DNA of 27,292 nt from Limnoraphis robusta CS-951 (GCF_000972705.2 NZ_LATL02000193.1:1-27292), one strand, 5' to 3'. Counted from the stretch's first letter, positions 1 to 8,906 are shown. The notes: a model not told the origin generated them from the letters alone. A program made the numbers and translations.

Positions 1-176
1 GGGGGGATAGAGAGGGGTTGGGGGAGAGGTCGAAACACAATTTGAGTTCGACTTTGAAACAGCCCTGGAGGATGATGGGGGATTAATGATTTGTAGCATT
101 CTTTTTTCGATTTCATATAATTTTGTCAATTTCAACATAGGTGTAAAGTGAGTGAACTTTATTTAAAAAATACAGA
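1..176. other. left flank without a recognisable gene
   Basis: This stretch lies downstream of the TPS-CHAT gene. It opens with a G-run and a purine-rich tract. Two short open plus-strand frames run through it (about 3-89 and 11-150), one of them acidic, but neither can be tied to a family or a start. No terminator hairpin with a T-run was seen. Confidence 0.4.
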
Positions 177-3100
177 TTACCAAGGACTTCCAATTAAAGT
201 AAAACCTGCCCAATAATAGGGATGAGTAAAAACCGTATTTCCTTGGCTTAGAAGTTCACTAGGAAGCTGAATTTCTCTGATGAATGTTGAACTTAATAAA
301 TAACCAGACTCAATCGTAATTTCACCTCTTAACATCGCAAGTTGAGCATCACGAAAGGCTTGAGAAAGTATCGGTTTGTTTCGTAATTGATTGTAAAATT
401 CAATCATTAATCCTAACGTTCCCTGATCGGAAACATACCATAAACTCGCTAACGCCGAAGGAACCCCAGCTTGTACAGCTAATCCGGCAAATCCTAATTC
501 CGCACTCTCATCTCCAATCGCTGTTCGACAAGCACTTAAAACAAACAGTTCAGTCGGGGGATTATCCCACTTACCACCCAATTGTTTGAAGTTATTTAAG
601 GTGAGTTTTTGATCCCAAAATTGGATGTAGGAATTGCTTAAATCACCTCGACTAAATTCGCTATGAGTTGCTAAGTGAATGATATTATAGGGGTGATTAA
701 TTCGTTGTGTTCTAAAGTTATTGATGGTAAAGTCTTCATTGATAAAGTATTCTCCTCCTAGCTCTTTAGTGATTGATCTGACTTCCAGTGGAACCGCAGG
801 TAAAGGCGGTTGTTCCGTAAATTTAGAAGCTCCCATTGCTAAAACTCGCGGCTCATTCAGAGGATTATCGCGAATATCCATTAAACTGAAACTGGGAATC
901 AGACTAAAGTTGTATTTTTCAATCAAAAACTGTTCCCCATCATGCAAAGCTGCTAAGGGTAAACTGCGTAATCCCCGATCCATAACAAACAACAAGGTAT
1001 CAATCTTTTGAGAGTCTATAGCCTCTTCTAAAGGTGACACTAACCATTGATAAAGCTGTTGAGATAGAGGCTTATAGCTGCTAGTATACCGTTTTCGAGC
1101 ATCGGTAATTTCCAGACGAAATTGATTTGAAACTTCTATTAATTCCTGACGATTAACATTTTCAATTGTTTTTTGGATTGCATCTCCTTTTGCTGAAATT
1201 GCCATCAGAATCAACTCATTTGACTGAGCCAAAACATAAATCATTGCTGCTTTTGTGCCATACTTTTTATCCATTTCACTGAGCTTGTCTTGAATCTCCC
1301 GAAGCGAAACTTGACCTTCAACATCCTCAATATTTTTACCCAAATAGTTGAGATACTCCCAGCTATAAACTTGATCGATTTGGGATACAGCTTGCTCAAT
1401 ATTATTGCTATCAAAACTCTCAGTTAACTCCGCACGAGCGAGTTGAATCGCCTCTTGAGGATTAAACTCAGAAGCCGTATTTGGCTCGGTTATCACTGAG
1501 TTATATCGAAGTAACCCAATCGTACCATCTGCATTCTGTTGAACCGTTGTTGCACTGCTATTATCTTCTAGAAGACTGACATCTAACCCAGAATTCCTTA
1601 GAGAAATACTTCCATTTTGCAGTTCCTCTACTGGCGAACTAAAGCTGTTTTTCCGTTCAACTAATTCTGATTCAATCACAGTCGTAACATTCTCCTGTTG
1701 TTCTGGAGTTAAAATCCTTGTTTCTGGAGTTGAAGGAACTTCAGGCGGTGGATTATTATTCGGTGGATTTACGACAGGAGGATTCCCCGGATTATTAGGA
1801 ACTTCAGGAGTTTCATTCCCCGGATTATTAGGAACTTCAGGAGTTTCATTCCCCGGATTATTAGGAACTTCAGGGGTTTCATTCCCCGGATTATTAGGAA
1901 CTTCAGGAGTTTCATTTCCGGGATTATTAGGAACTTCAGGAGTTTCATTTCCCGGATTATTAGGAACTTCAGGAGTTTCATTCCCCGGATTATTAGGATT
2001 ATTTGGATTTTCTTCTCTAGGAACATCAATCGGAGGATTATTACCGGGATTTGTCGGTAATGAAGGTTCTTCTGGAGGTTCAACGGGAGGCGGATTTTCA
2101 GTTATTGGTTCTTCTGGTTCAACGGGTGGCGGTTCAACGGGTGGCGGTTCAGTGGGAGGTTCTTCTACAGGAAATGGAGTTGTACGAATTGTGATATTTC
2201 CTTGTCGAAAAATCCCGTCTGTTGTGCGAGGAACTTCAAACTGAGGTGTAATTTGTGCTGAACGACTCGTGATGCTTCTCGCAGTACCATTAGTTGTCGC
2301 ATCTCCAATAATAAAAGGCGTTTCACCACCCCCATGTTCAATCGTAATTGAACCGTCTATTTGACCATTTTCAGAAGAAATACTCGGGCTATTATCATTC
2401 GGATCAATTAATGTACCCACGCGCAACAAATCATCGGTAATAATCTCAATATTTCCGCCAGATGAATTGATATTTCGAGCGATAATAATATTATCAATAG
2501 CTTGGAGATTAACTTCTCCCCCTTGGGTGTTAATTTGATCGACAACAATTCGACCTGTAGAGTTTAGAATAACCGGCCCACCTGCGGTCGTTACATTACC
2601 CACAGTCAGATTATTATTTCCTGATGCGGGTCTTTGCAAGAAAAATGTGCCTTCAACGGAAGTATTCGAGTTTATATTGGCAGAATTCCCAAGATTTTGT
2701 ACTCCTGAACGTAATATTAATGCAGGACTACTACTAAGAATATTCGCTTCCGGGTCAGCCGAATTCGCAAGGTTAATATCAGCAGTTGTAATATTAATAT
2801 CACCCCCAATAATCGCTCCGGTTGCTTCTACTTTTAAAGAGGCGCCTTCGTAGCTACCAAAGACAACATCTCCATCAGAATAAATAATCGGGTCGTACAA
2901 GCTTATAAACGTTCCGCCTGTACCTATAGAATTGAGAATGTTAAAATTTCCGCCTGCGTTGAAGTGACTATCGCCTGAAATAATACCATCACTCACTAAA
3001 GTCAGATTTCCTGCCGCTTGAAAGGGTGCAGAACCTAAAATATTAATCGAATCTAGGGCGAGAATATCAATATTTTGCAAACCTATAACGGTTATATTTC

Positions 3101-4172
3101 CACCTGCAATCGCCGAGAAAGGATGAGTCAAACTATCGCGAACTCGCACCGTATTTCCAGCCAGTAAATTTAAGTCACCTGTCGTTTGTAACGAACGTTC
3201 AGCAATGGTGAGAGTATTAGCTGCTTTTAGAGTAACAGTTTCACCTGTAACGGCATGATTATCATCTAAACTCATTTGAGGCGTAACTGCAATATCCCCA
3301 GATTCAACAATTTGACCTGAAGTTAACACAATTTCACCATTAGAATTAACGATAATTCCTGTAGCTGTTGTCACCTCTCCACCTGTCAGAAGTTCAGGTA
3401 AAGAGAGAGGAGTAATACTGGGTTGGTTAGTCACAGAGTTAGAAGGAAGTGCTGCAACTTCAAGATTTAATAAATGTCCGGTTTGAACAATTCGCACTAA
3501 ATTTTCACCGGGAACCGTTTGCACTGAAACTGTTCCTTCTGGGGCGGCGAGAGTTCCTGTATTAATAATCGTTCCAGCAACAAGAGTTAACTGTTGTTCA
3601 GAAGAAACAGCGAGTTCACCGAGATTAATAATAGAACCGGGATTTTGAGTATCGAAGCGAAAACTGTTGGGAGTTCCGACTAAATTTGACCAATCCGAAT
3701 TTGAGCTAACATCAAACCAAGTATTCGCACCAAATCCAATCCCGTTAGCCGTCGTTGCGGTAAAAGAAGCGGGAATATTTAAACTCGCATTTGCACCGAA
3801 AATAATACCCGCAGGATTCATCAAAAACAGGTTAGAATTGCCACCTGTAACTTCAATTAAACCATTAATAAACGAAGCATCTCCCCCAACTACTCGTCCT
3901 AAGATGTTGCGAATATTAGGATTTGATAAAAAATTAGCAATTTGTCCTTCAGATAAATTAAACTGCTCGAAACTATGGAACAGATTTTGACCATCTCGAC
4001 TCACAGAACCGCCATTAATATCAAAACGATTTCCCTGGCTGTTGATAACAGTTCCGGTTCCATCAGGGGCGGGCGTAATTGTACGGGTTTGGGCGTAGGC
4101 GGTAGAGAGGTTAACGCTCTGGAGACTCAAAGCTATCAACAGTAAACTCAAGCGATTTGAACTCGCTTTCAT
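177..4172 (-). CDS. secreted two-partner-secretion (FHA-type) protein with C-terminal CHAT peptidase domain
   Basis: A 1331-residue exported protein. A Sec signal peptide (ending near AYAQ) is followed by a filamentous-haemagglutinin/TPS domain at about residues 28-165 with the typical NPAGIIFGAN motif, then a long beta-helix-like region (about 165-660), a Pro/Glu/Asn-rich linker (about 665-830) and a C-terminal CHAT domain (about 1035-1331). The CHAT dyad is visible as HLATHS (His1170) and LSACRT (Cys1215), about 45 residues apart as in active CHAT proteases, so the domain looks catalytically intact. Export through a TpsB-type outer-membrane pore is expected from the TPS family; no TpsB gene is in the window. 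I chose the ATG at 4172 because AGGAGG lies 8 nt upstream of it; the GTG three codons earlier (4181) overlaps that Shine-Dalgarno sequence. TPS-CHAT fusions are known in cyanobacteria, but their substrates are not. Confidence 0.9.
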   Translation of the reverse strand: MKASSNRLSLLLIALSLQSVNLSTAYAQTRTITPAPDGTGTVINSQGNRFDINGGSVSRDGQNLFHSFEQFNLSEGQIANFLSNPNIRNILGRVVGGDASFINGLIEVTGGNSNLFLMNPAGIIFGANASLNIPASFTATTANGIGFGANTWFDVSSNSDWSNLVGTPNSFRFDTQNPGSIINLGELAVSSEQQLTLVAGTIINTGTLAAPEGTVSVQTVPGENLVRIVQTGHLLNLEVAALPSNSVTNQPSITPLSLPELLTGGEVTTATGIIVNSNGEIVLTSGQIVESGDIAVTPQMSLDDNHAVTGETVTLKAANTLTIAERSLQTTGDLNLLAGNTVRVRDSLTHPFSAIAGGNITVIGLQNIDILALDSINILGSAPFQAAGNLTLVSDGIISGDSHFNAGGNFNILNSIGTGGTFISLYDPIIYSDGDVVFGSYEGASLKVEATGAIIGGDINITTADINLANSADPEANILSSSPALILRSGVQNLGNSANINSNTSVEGTFFLQRPASGNNNLTVGNVTTAGGPVILNSTGRIVVDQINTQGGEVNLQAIDNIIIARNINSSGGNIEIITDDLLRVGTLIDPNDNSPSISSENGQIDGSITIEHGGGETPFIIGDATTNGTARSITSRSAQITPQFEVPRTTDGIFRQGNITIRTTPFPVEEPPTEPPPVEPPPVEPEEPITENPPPVEPPEEPSLPTNPGNNPPIDVPREENPNNPNNPGNETPEVPNNPGNETPEVPNNPGNETPEVPNNPGNETPEVPNNPGNETPEVPNNPGNETPEVPNNPGNPPVVNPPNNNPPPEVPSTPETRILTPEQQENVTTVIESELVERKNSFSSPVEELQNGSISLRNSGLDVSLLEDNSSATTVQQNADGTIGLLRYNSVITEPNTASEFNPQEAIQLARAELTESFDSNNIEQAVSQIDQVYSWEYLNYLGKNIEDVEGQVSLREIQDKLSEMDKKYGTKAAMIYVLAQSNELILMAISAKGDAIQKTIENVNRQELIEVSNQFRLEITDARKRYTSSYKPLSQQLYQWLVSPLEEAIDSQKIDTLLFVMDRGLRSLPLAALHDGEQFLIEKYNFSLIPSFSLMDIRDNPLNEPRVLAMGASKFTEQPPLPAVPLEVRSITKELGGEYFINEDFTINNFRTQRINHPYNIIHLATHSEFSRGDLSNSYIQFWDQKLTLNNFKQLGGKWDNPPTELFVLSACRTAIGDESAELGFAGLAVQAGVPSALASLWYVSDQGTLGLMIEFYNQLRNKPILSQAFRDAQLAMLRGEITIESGYLLSSTFIREIQLPSELLSQGNTVFTHPYYWAGFTLIGSPW
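1794..1991 (-). repeat. six tandem 33-bp units encoding NPGNETPEVPN
   Basis: Six consecutive in-frame 33-bp units encode an 11-residue Asn/Pro/Glu motif (about residues 728-793 of the TPS-CHAT protein), followed by a partial unit. Units differ by a few synonymous changes only (CCC/CCG, GGA/GGG), which indicates recent expansion. The repeat forms an extended linker between the beta-helix part and the CHAT part, and copy number is likely variable. Confidence 0.92.
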
Positions 4173-4349
4173 GGGGTACACCTCCTGGTTGATAGATGTT
4201 TCATTACCCTAGATGCCCCTGACGAATCCTCATCCCTTCTCCATTCTATCTATCCTTTGTCAAGATAGGGGATTTTCACCTCTTAGGGAACAGGGAATAG
4301 GCAATCTTGCACTCATGCACTCATGCAAAAGGGAAAAAACTGATAACTG

Positions 4350-4378
4350 GTAGGGGTGGCTTCATGAATGACCCCTAC
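4350..4378. terminator. 8-bp perfect hairpin, possible terminator of the HAD gene
   Basis: GTAGGGGT (4350-4357) pairs with ACCCCTAC (4371-4378) around a loop that itself contains TTCATGAA. On the minus strand a T-run follows about 11 nt after the stem, downstream of the HAD gene, so it may end that transcript. The GTAGGGG arm also matches the palindromic repeat family found at 9055, 23064, 25297 and 27160. Confidence 0.5.
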
Positions 4379-4391
4379 TAAAGACTGGTTA

Positions 4392-5075
4392 CTACTCTGT
4401 CATTTCTACCGCTTCTTCTGTTCCCAAAAGTGATTTAATTTTTGCCCACAGTTGTAAATCGTTAAAATCGTTAATAACCAGTGAGGCACCAATGGCTTTA
4501 AGAACAGCAGGTTCGTGGGTTGACGCCACACCAATCGTATAAATTTCTGCCCCAACAGCCGAACGAATTCCTGAAGGAGAATCTTCAAATACAATGGCTT
4601 CTGAAGGTTGAATTTGAGACTGTTCTAACGCATATTGATAGGGCGCGGGATCAGGTTTTCCAGCAATCATCTCTTCCCCTAAAACCACAAATTCAAATCG
4701 TTCGGTTAGCTGCAAAACTTCTAACATAAATCGAGCATTTTCACGGGGTGCATTCGTAACGACTGCTTTTCTTAAACCTTCTGTTTCAATCCAAGTCAGC
4801 ATCTCCATTAAACCTGCTATCGGCTGTAATTCTAGGGCGATTTCCCGGAAACGAGCTTCTTTGTATTCCGCAAGTTCTGCCCCTTCACTGACTGAAAGTT
4901 GGGGAATCAAGTCTTGAATAATCTGAGGATTTTGACGGCCGCTAATGTAGGTTTTATAAAAGGAATGATCGATTTCTGTGTTATAAGTTTGTAAAATTTC
5001 TTGCCAAACTTTAAAGTGTAAAGGGTCTGTATTGACTAAGGTTCCATCTAAATCAAAGAGAATCGCTTTCAGCAT
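4392..5075 (-). CDS. HAD superfamily phosphatase, subfamily IA (beta-phosphoglucomutase/phosphatase-like)
   Basis: A 227-residue cytoplasmic hydrolase with all four HAD motifs: DLDGT (nucleophile Asp8 and Asp10), VVTNA (Thr107), the Lys of AGKPDP (Lys140) and FEDSPSG (Glu164/Asp165). The helical cap inserted after motif I (about residues 15-85) makes it a subfamily IA, type C1 cap enzyme, the group that includes beta-phosphoglucomutase and sugar-phosphate phosphatases. The substrate cannot be read from sequence. It lies 42 bp downstream of the pentapeptide lipoprotein on the same strand and could be cotranscribed. No clear Shine-Dalgarno precedes the ATG. Family confidence is high, substrate unknown. 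Confidence 0.9.
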   Translation of the reverse strand: MLKAILFDLDGTLVNTDPLHFKVWQEILQTYNTEIDHSFYKTYISGRQNPQIIQDLIPQLSVSEGAELAEYKEARFREIALELQPIAGLMEMLTWIETEGLRKAVVTNAPRENARFMLEVLQLTERFEFVVLGEEMIAGKPDPAPYQYALEQSQIQPSEAIVFEDSPSGIRSAVGAEIYTIGVASTHEPAVLKAIGASLVINDFNDLQLWAKIKSLLGTEEAVEMTE

Positions 5076-5117
5076 GATTTCAGGGGTGATGTTAATTGAT
5101 GATCTAATTTTAAACGT

Positions 5118-5618
5118 TTATTTTTGAACTGAACCATCCGGCATGATCGCTTCTTTAAAGCTTGCCCCATTAATATCTGCTCCTTCCAGTTGAGCCGCGT
5201 TTAAATCAGCCTGATTCAAATTAGCTTTGGTGAGTTTAGCATTACTCAATATTGCTCCTCTTAAAAAGGCTCCGGTGAGGTCAGATCCCGTTAAATTAGC
5301 ATCGGTTAAATTTGCTTGGGTTAAGGCAGTTGAACTCAAATTTGCTCCACTTAAATCCGCTTGACTTAAATTCACATTATCGAGAATTGCACCACTTAAA
5401 TTAGCCCCTTTTAAGTTCACTCCACTGAGGTTAGAACCGTTTAGTTTTGCACCAGACAAGTCGGCACCTTCAAAGTTTTCTCCCGTTAAATCACAGTCAA
5501 AACATTCTTTGGTTTCGCTTAAGCGTTTGGCTGCATTTTCAGAAGTCGTTTTACATCCTGTTACGACAATCAGCAATAAAACCAATAAGAGTGGAAATTT
5601 TAACTTCATTTTTAGCAT
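5118..5618 (-). CDS. pentapeptide-repeat lipoprotein
   Basis: A 166-residue envelope lipoprotein. The N-terminus has basic residues, a Leu-rich hydrophobic stretch and a lipobox V-T-G-C with Cys22 as the lipidated residue. After an ECFDCDLTG segment, residues about 43-155 are tandem A(D/N)LXX pentapeptides (ADLSG, ANLSG, ANLTD, SDLTG and similar) that fold as a right-handed quadrilateral beta-helix. Such proteins are abundant in cyanobacteria; their roles are mostly undefined. The gene lies 40 bp downstream of the FAD oxidoreductase and upstream of the HAD gene on the same strand. An in-frame ATG three codons in (MKLK) is an alternative start. Function beyond protein scaffolding is not inferable. 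Confidence 0.88.
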   Translation of the reverse strand: MLKMKLKFPLLLVLLLIVVTGCKTTSENAAKRLSETKECFDCDLTGENFEGADLSGAKLNGSNLSGVNLKGANLSGAILDNVNLSQADLSGANLSSTALTQANLTDANLTGSDLTGAFLRGAILSNAKLTKANLNQADLNAAQLEGADINGASFKEAIMPDGSVQK

Positions 5619-5658
5619 GGTATTCCATCAACAAGTTGATAGGCGTGAACAGATTAAC

Positions 5659-7116
5659 TTACGATGACCAAGATCGACGCCAGTGAAAGAGATTTTCGAT
5701 CCAATCTATTAATAGGGTATTGCACCGACGCTGATGTTGCAACCAAGCGATCGCCGTTTGTTGACTCATTTGGGAGAAAGTCGGCCAAATTTGGGGAAGT
5801 TGAGCGATCGCCTGAATTTTTAAGCCTTGACGGATGGCGAGGGCGATGAGACTAATCATCTCACTGGCTTGTGGCCCGACAATGGAAGCCCCTAAAATTT
5901 CACCATTTTGATGTCCGATCAACTTAAAAAAACCGACGGTTTCTTCTTCAATGATCGCTTTGGGTAAATGTTTAAAATAATCCCGATAAACGAGAATATC
6001 ATCTCCGTAGCGACGTTTGGCTTGGGTTTCCGTTAACCCAACTCTCGCTAATTGAGGATCGGAGAAAACTGCCCAAGGTACACCTTGATAATTGACCTGA
6101 AAAATCGGCAAATATAAAGCATTTTTCAGGGCAATTGTTGCTTCATAGTTTGCCAGATGAGGGTAAGAATATCCCCCGGATAAATTACCACAGGCGTAAA
6201 TCCGGGAATGGGTGGTTTGGAGTTTTTCATTCAGGCGTAAATATTCCCGGTTGAATGCAACTCCAAGCGCTTCTAAATTTAAACGGTTCAGTTGAGGCTG
6301 TTGTCCGGCAGCGACGATAATTTCATCAACTTCAATCGCTTTATTTCCCGCTTGAATCCATTTTTTATCCTGAATTTTTTGGGCTTGAATCACTTCTGTT
6401 TGAGTTAAAATTTTAATTCCGACCGCTTCTAATTTAGCTTGGATTAAGCCAGCCGCTTCAGGATCTTCTTTACCTAAAATATGATCATGTTTAATAATCA
6501 TTGTCACATTTGAACCCAGCCGCGCAAAGGTTTGAGCGAGTTCAGTCCCGCTCGGATCACCGCCAATGATCGCCAAATGTTCAGGAATTCGAGTCAGTTT
6601 ATTAATCGTTTCAGCCGTCAAAAATCCCGTTAAAAGTAGCCCTTCAATTTCAGGAATTTTCGGTTGGGAAGCGGTTGCCAATAAATAAGTTCGCGATCGC
6701 AAAGTTCGTTGATTGACAACAAAAGCCAGATGGGGTTGGCTAACAAACTCCCCTTGTCCAAAAATCACATCAACCCCCAAAGCGGCTAACATTGCCGGAG
6801 AATCTTGTTCTTCGAGGTTAGAGACAACAGCCTCCATCCACTGTTTCGTTTGCCGCCAGTTGAGAGAAAAGGTTTGATCGAGGTTGCAGTTGTCGCTTGT
6901 CGAGTCCCAACCCAATTGTTGCGATCGCTCAATCTGTCGAACCGTTTGTCCCACAGATCGCAAGGCGGCACTGTATCCCCAACGCCAACACTGACCCGCA
7001 AAAGTGGGTTTTTGAGGTTCGACTAGGGCAACACGGGCTTGCAGTTGGGTTGCCAAAGCCGCCGCATAGCGTCCAGTTGGACTGCCACCAATTATTACCA
7101 CATCGTAGTCAATCAT
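5659..7116 (-). CDS. atypical FAD/NAD(P) pyridine nucleotide-disulfide oxidoreductase-like flavoprotein
   Basis: A 485-residue protein with the dihydrolipoamide/mercuric reductase layout: an N-terminal FAD dinucleotide fold (DVVIIGGSPTGRYAA), a central NAD(P) fold (AIIGGDPSGTELAQTFARLG), and a C-terminal dimerisation domain (about 345-465, starting PWAVFSDPQLARVGLTE). Catalytic positions are missing. The CxxxxC redox pair is C-W-R-W-G-Y (Cys43, Tyr48), the HPT-(x)-E dyad region reads QIWPTFSQ without His or Glu, and the FAD-contacting GD near the end of the second fold is GN (ACGNLSGG). Soluble transhydrogenase SthA also lacks the second Cys, so a non-disulfide NAD(P)H flavoenzyme is plausible. 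Annotation as mercuric reductase would be wrong. The ATG at 7116 is preferred; an upstream TTG (7155) would overlap the cobD-like gene. It follows that gene by 23 nt. Confidence 0.85.
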   Translation of the reverse strand: MIDYDVVIIGGSPTGRYAAALATQLQARVALVEPQKPTFAGQCWRWGYSAALRSVGQTVRQIERSQQLGWDSTSDNCNLDQTFSLNWRQTKQWMEAVVSNLEEQDSPAMLAALGVDVIFGQGEFVSQPHLAFVVNQRTLRSRTYLLATASQPKIPEIEGLLLTGFLTAETINKLTRIPEHLAIIGGDPSGTELAQTFARLGSNVTMIIKHDHILGKEDPEAAGLIQAKLEAVGIKILTQTEVIQAQKIQDKKWIQAGNKAIEVDEIIVAAGQQPQLNRLNLEALGVAFNREYLRLNEKLQTTHSRIYACGNLSGGYSYPHLANYEATIALKNALYLPIFQVNYQGVPWAVFSDPQLARVGLTETQAKRRYGDDILVYRDYFKHLPKAIIEEETVGFFKLIGHQNGEILGASIVGPQASEMISLIALAIRQGLKIQAIAQLPQIWPTFSQMSQQTAIAWLQHQRRCNTLLIDWIENLFHWRRSWSS

Positions 7117-7139
7117 AGAACAACCCGTGAGAAGCTGAA

Positions 7140-8222
7140 TTAGAGAGATGGCCAAAGGTCTGTTAAAGCCGTTAAGAGGCGTTGATTTTCCGCTTCTGTG
7201 CGGATAGCGACTCGAAAATAATGTTGACCGAGTTCTTCAAAGCTGAGACAATCTCGAATTAAGATCCGATGACGTTGCAACAGCGTGATTTGTAATTCGG
7301 GGACGGGTTGGGGTGAATACACCAGCAGAAAATTAGCAGCACCCGCATAGGGGCGTAGTCCGGGTAATTGCCCTAAACCCGTCAGCAGTTGGGAACGAGC
7401 TTTTGTTAACCAGTCCCAAGTGTATTGTTGAAAAGCGTGATCTTGAACGACTGCCGTACCGACCGCCGCCGCTAAAACGTTAACCGGCCAGGGATCACGC
7501 CACTGTTGCCAACGACGAAGCCGCTCGGGGTGAGCGATCGCATAACCTAACCGCAATCCAGGGATGCTGTAAAATTTGGTCAGCGATCGCAAAATCACTA
7601 GATTTTTGTATTCTGGCACTTTTGCCACTAGACTTTGTTGCTGTTGAGGCGGGAGAAAGTCCATAAAAGCTTCATCAACAACCACCAGATCAAACTGTTC
7701 GAGGTAAGGTTCAAGGACTTCCTGAGAAAACAGCCGACCTGTGGGGTTGTGAGGATTATTCAAGAGTAGCCCCCCTCGCTTGTCCAGTCCCGGTGAAGCC
7801 AATGACCACTGTCCCTCATTTTCTGATAGGGGCCATTCAATCACATGAGCTTGAAAAGCACTCAGCGATCGCCGATAGTCTCCAAAGGCAGGCGTTAGCA
7901 GATAGGTAGTCTGCTGTTGAGCCAGTTCCCATCCTGCCCAAGTGAGTAACTCAGCCGCTCCATTCCCGGGTAATATCCAGTCTGCCTCTAGAGGGGAATG
8001 GATCTGACTCAGAGCTTTTCGCAATGTCCGATATTCGGGATCGGGATAGGCTCTGAGATCGCTCAGATGGGTTTGAATGGCTTCTAACGCCGACTGCGGC
8101 GGCCCCCAAGGATTGATACTAGCCGAAAAATCCAGAATATCTGAGGCAGAGCAGCCTGCAATTGAGGCTGCCCAAGTGAGATTTCCACCGTGTCCTGGTC
8201 TGGCAAGCGGTTGGGCTAACAC
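7140..8222 (-). CDS. cobD: threonine-phosphate decarboxylase / HisC-like PLP aminotransferase (CobD/CobC type)
   Basis: A 360-residue fold-type I PLP enzyme. The opening RPGHGGN...LDFSASINPWGPP is characteristic of L-threonine-O-3-phosphate decarboxylase (CobD/CobC), which supplies the aminopropanol arm of cobamides; histidinol-phosphate aminotransferase is the main alternative. Motifs: NNPHNPTG (155-162), VVVDEAF with the PLP-pyridine Asp183, and SLTKFYSIPGLRLGY with the Schiff-base Lys216. The GTG start at 8222 lies 2 nt after the HU stop codon, and AGAGG, about 7 nt upstream, sits inside the end of HU, so the gene is translationally coupled to it. No other cobamide gene is in the window, so the pathway assignment rests on the protein alone. 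Confidence 0.82.
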   Translation of the reverse strand: MLAQPLARPGHGGNLTWAASIAGCSASDILDFSASINPWGPPQSALEAIQTHLSDLRAYPDPEYRTLRKALSQIHSPLEADWILPGNGAAELLTWAGWELAQQQTTYLLTPAFGDYRRSLSAFQAHVIEWPLSENEGQWSLASPGLDKRGGLLLNNPHNPTGRLFSQEVLEPYLEQFDLVVVDEAFMDFLPPQQQQSLVAKVPEYKNLVILRSLTKFYSIPGLRLGYAIAHPERLRRWQQWRDPWPVNVLAAAVGTAVVQDHAFQQYTWDWLTKARSQLLTGLGQLPGLRPYAGAANFLLVYSPQPVPELQITLLQRHRILIRDCLSFEELGQHYFRVAIRTEAENQRLLTALTDLWPSL

Positions 8223-8224
8223 GA

Positions 8225-8509
8225 TTATTCCTCTTTGGGAGCTACCTTTTCCTTGAACAGTTTACCGGCTGAGAAGGCTGGAACCCGAGTGGCGGGAATT
8301 TCCATTTTTTCTCCAGTTTTCGGATTGCGTCCTTCACGCGCTTTGCGTTCACGGGATTCAAAGGAACCAAAACCCACTAGGGTTACTTTGTCGTTGCGCG
8401 ATACCGCTTCCATAATGGTATCGAGGGCAGCCGTCAAAACCGCATCCGCTTGTTTTTTGGTTACGCTGGCCCGTTCAGCCACAGCATCCACTAATTCACC
8501 TTTATTCAT
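8225..8509 (-). CDS. hup: HU family DNA-binding protein
   Basis: A 94-residue histone-like nucleoid protein of normal length. MNKGELVDAVAE opens the helical dimerisation part, VTLVGFGSFE leads into the beta arm, and GRNPKTGE...IPA gives the conserved arm tip with the intercalating Pro. It binds and bends DNA non-specifically as a dimer. A strong AAGGAGG lies 5 nt upstream of the ATG. It is first in a tight minus-strand run with the cobD-like gene and the FAD oxidoreductase. This context is unusual for HU and may reflect only transcript sharing. Confidence 0.97.
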   Translation of the reverse strand: MNKGELVDAVAERASVTKKQADAVLTAALDTIMEAVSRNDKVTLVGFGSFESRERKAREGRNPKTGEKMEIPATRVPAFSAGKLFKEKVAPKEE

Positions 8510-8842
8510 AGAACCTCCTTGTCTGGAAACCCCGCATCACAAGGGATCGGGGTGGAAAACAGATGAAAAAACAACTGATCAATTCAAATGCAGGACAAAA
8601 GAAAAATTGCTTCTGTCCTACTGGACTCTTGACAAAGAGTGCCAATCTGCTATGAACTTGTCAAGTGATTGTGATCACGGATAGTCTTTGGATCGAAATT
8701 CAACGTGACTATCGCTGTAACCCTCACAGTATCTCACTTGCACTGACTTATTCTAATGTTTTTAAGTCGAATATGGATCAATTAAATCTTTAAATTTATA
8801 TGGATTTGAGGCAATTTTCTAATTTTGATTCTGTTTTGGCCC

Positions 8843-8869
8843 AAAAAAACATCCCCTGTTTAGAGGATG
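8843..8869 (-). terminator. Rho-independent terminator downstream of pilQ
   Basis: Read on the minus strand, CATCCTC and GGGGATG form a 7-bp stem (one G-U pair) around a 6-nt loop, followed at once by seven T. It lies about 300 bp after the pilQ stop codon, so the pilQ transcript would include the repeat region. Confidence 0.7.
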
Positions 8870-8906
8870 GGAGTCAACAGTCACCAGCGCGTTCCTTGCG
8901 ACGGGC

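Noticed and set aside
1..150. Possible C-terminus of an upstream protein (acidic peptide VETQFEFDFETALEDDGG)
   Set aside because: A stop codon at 8-10 closes this frame right after the starting G-run; without upstream sequence neither a truncated gene nor a frameshift can be shown.
1769..2083. 104-codon minus-strand frame with repeated KFLIIRGMKLL
   Set aside because: It is a shifted reading of the 33-bp repeats inside the TPS-CHAT gene.
5659..7116. Mercuric reductase
   Set aside because: The redox cysteine pair, the C-terminal cysteine pair and the His-Glu dyad are all missing.
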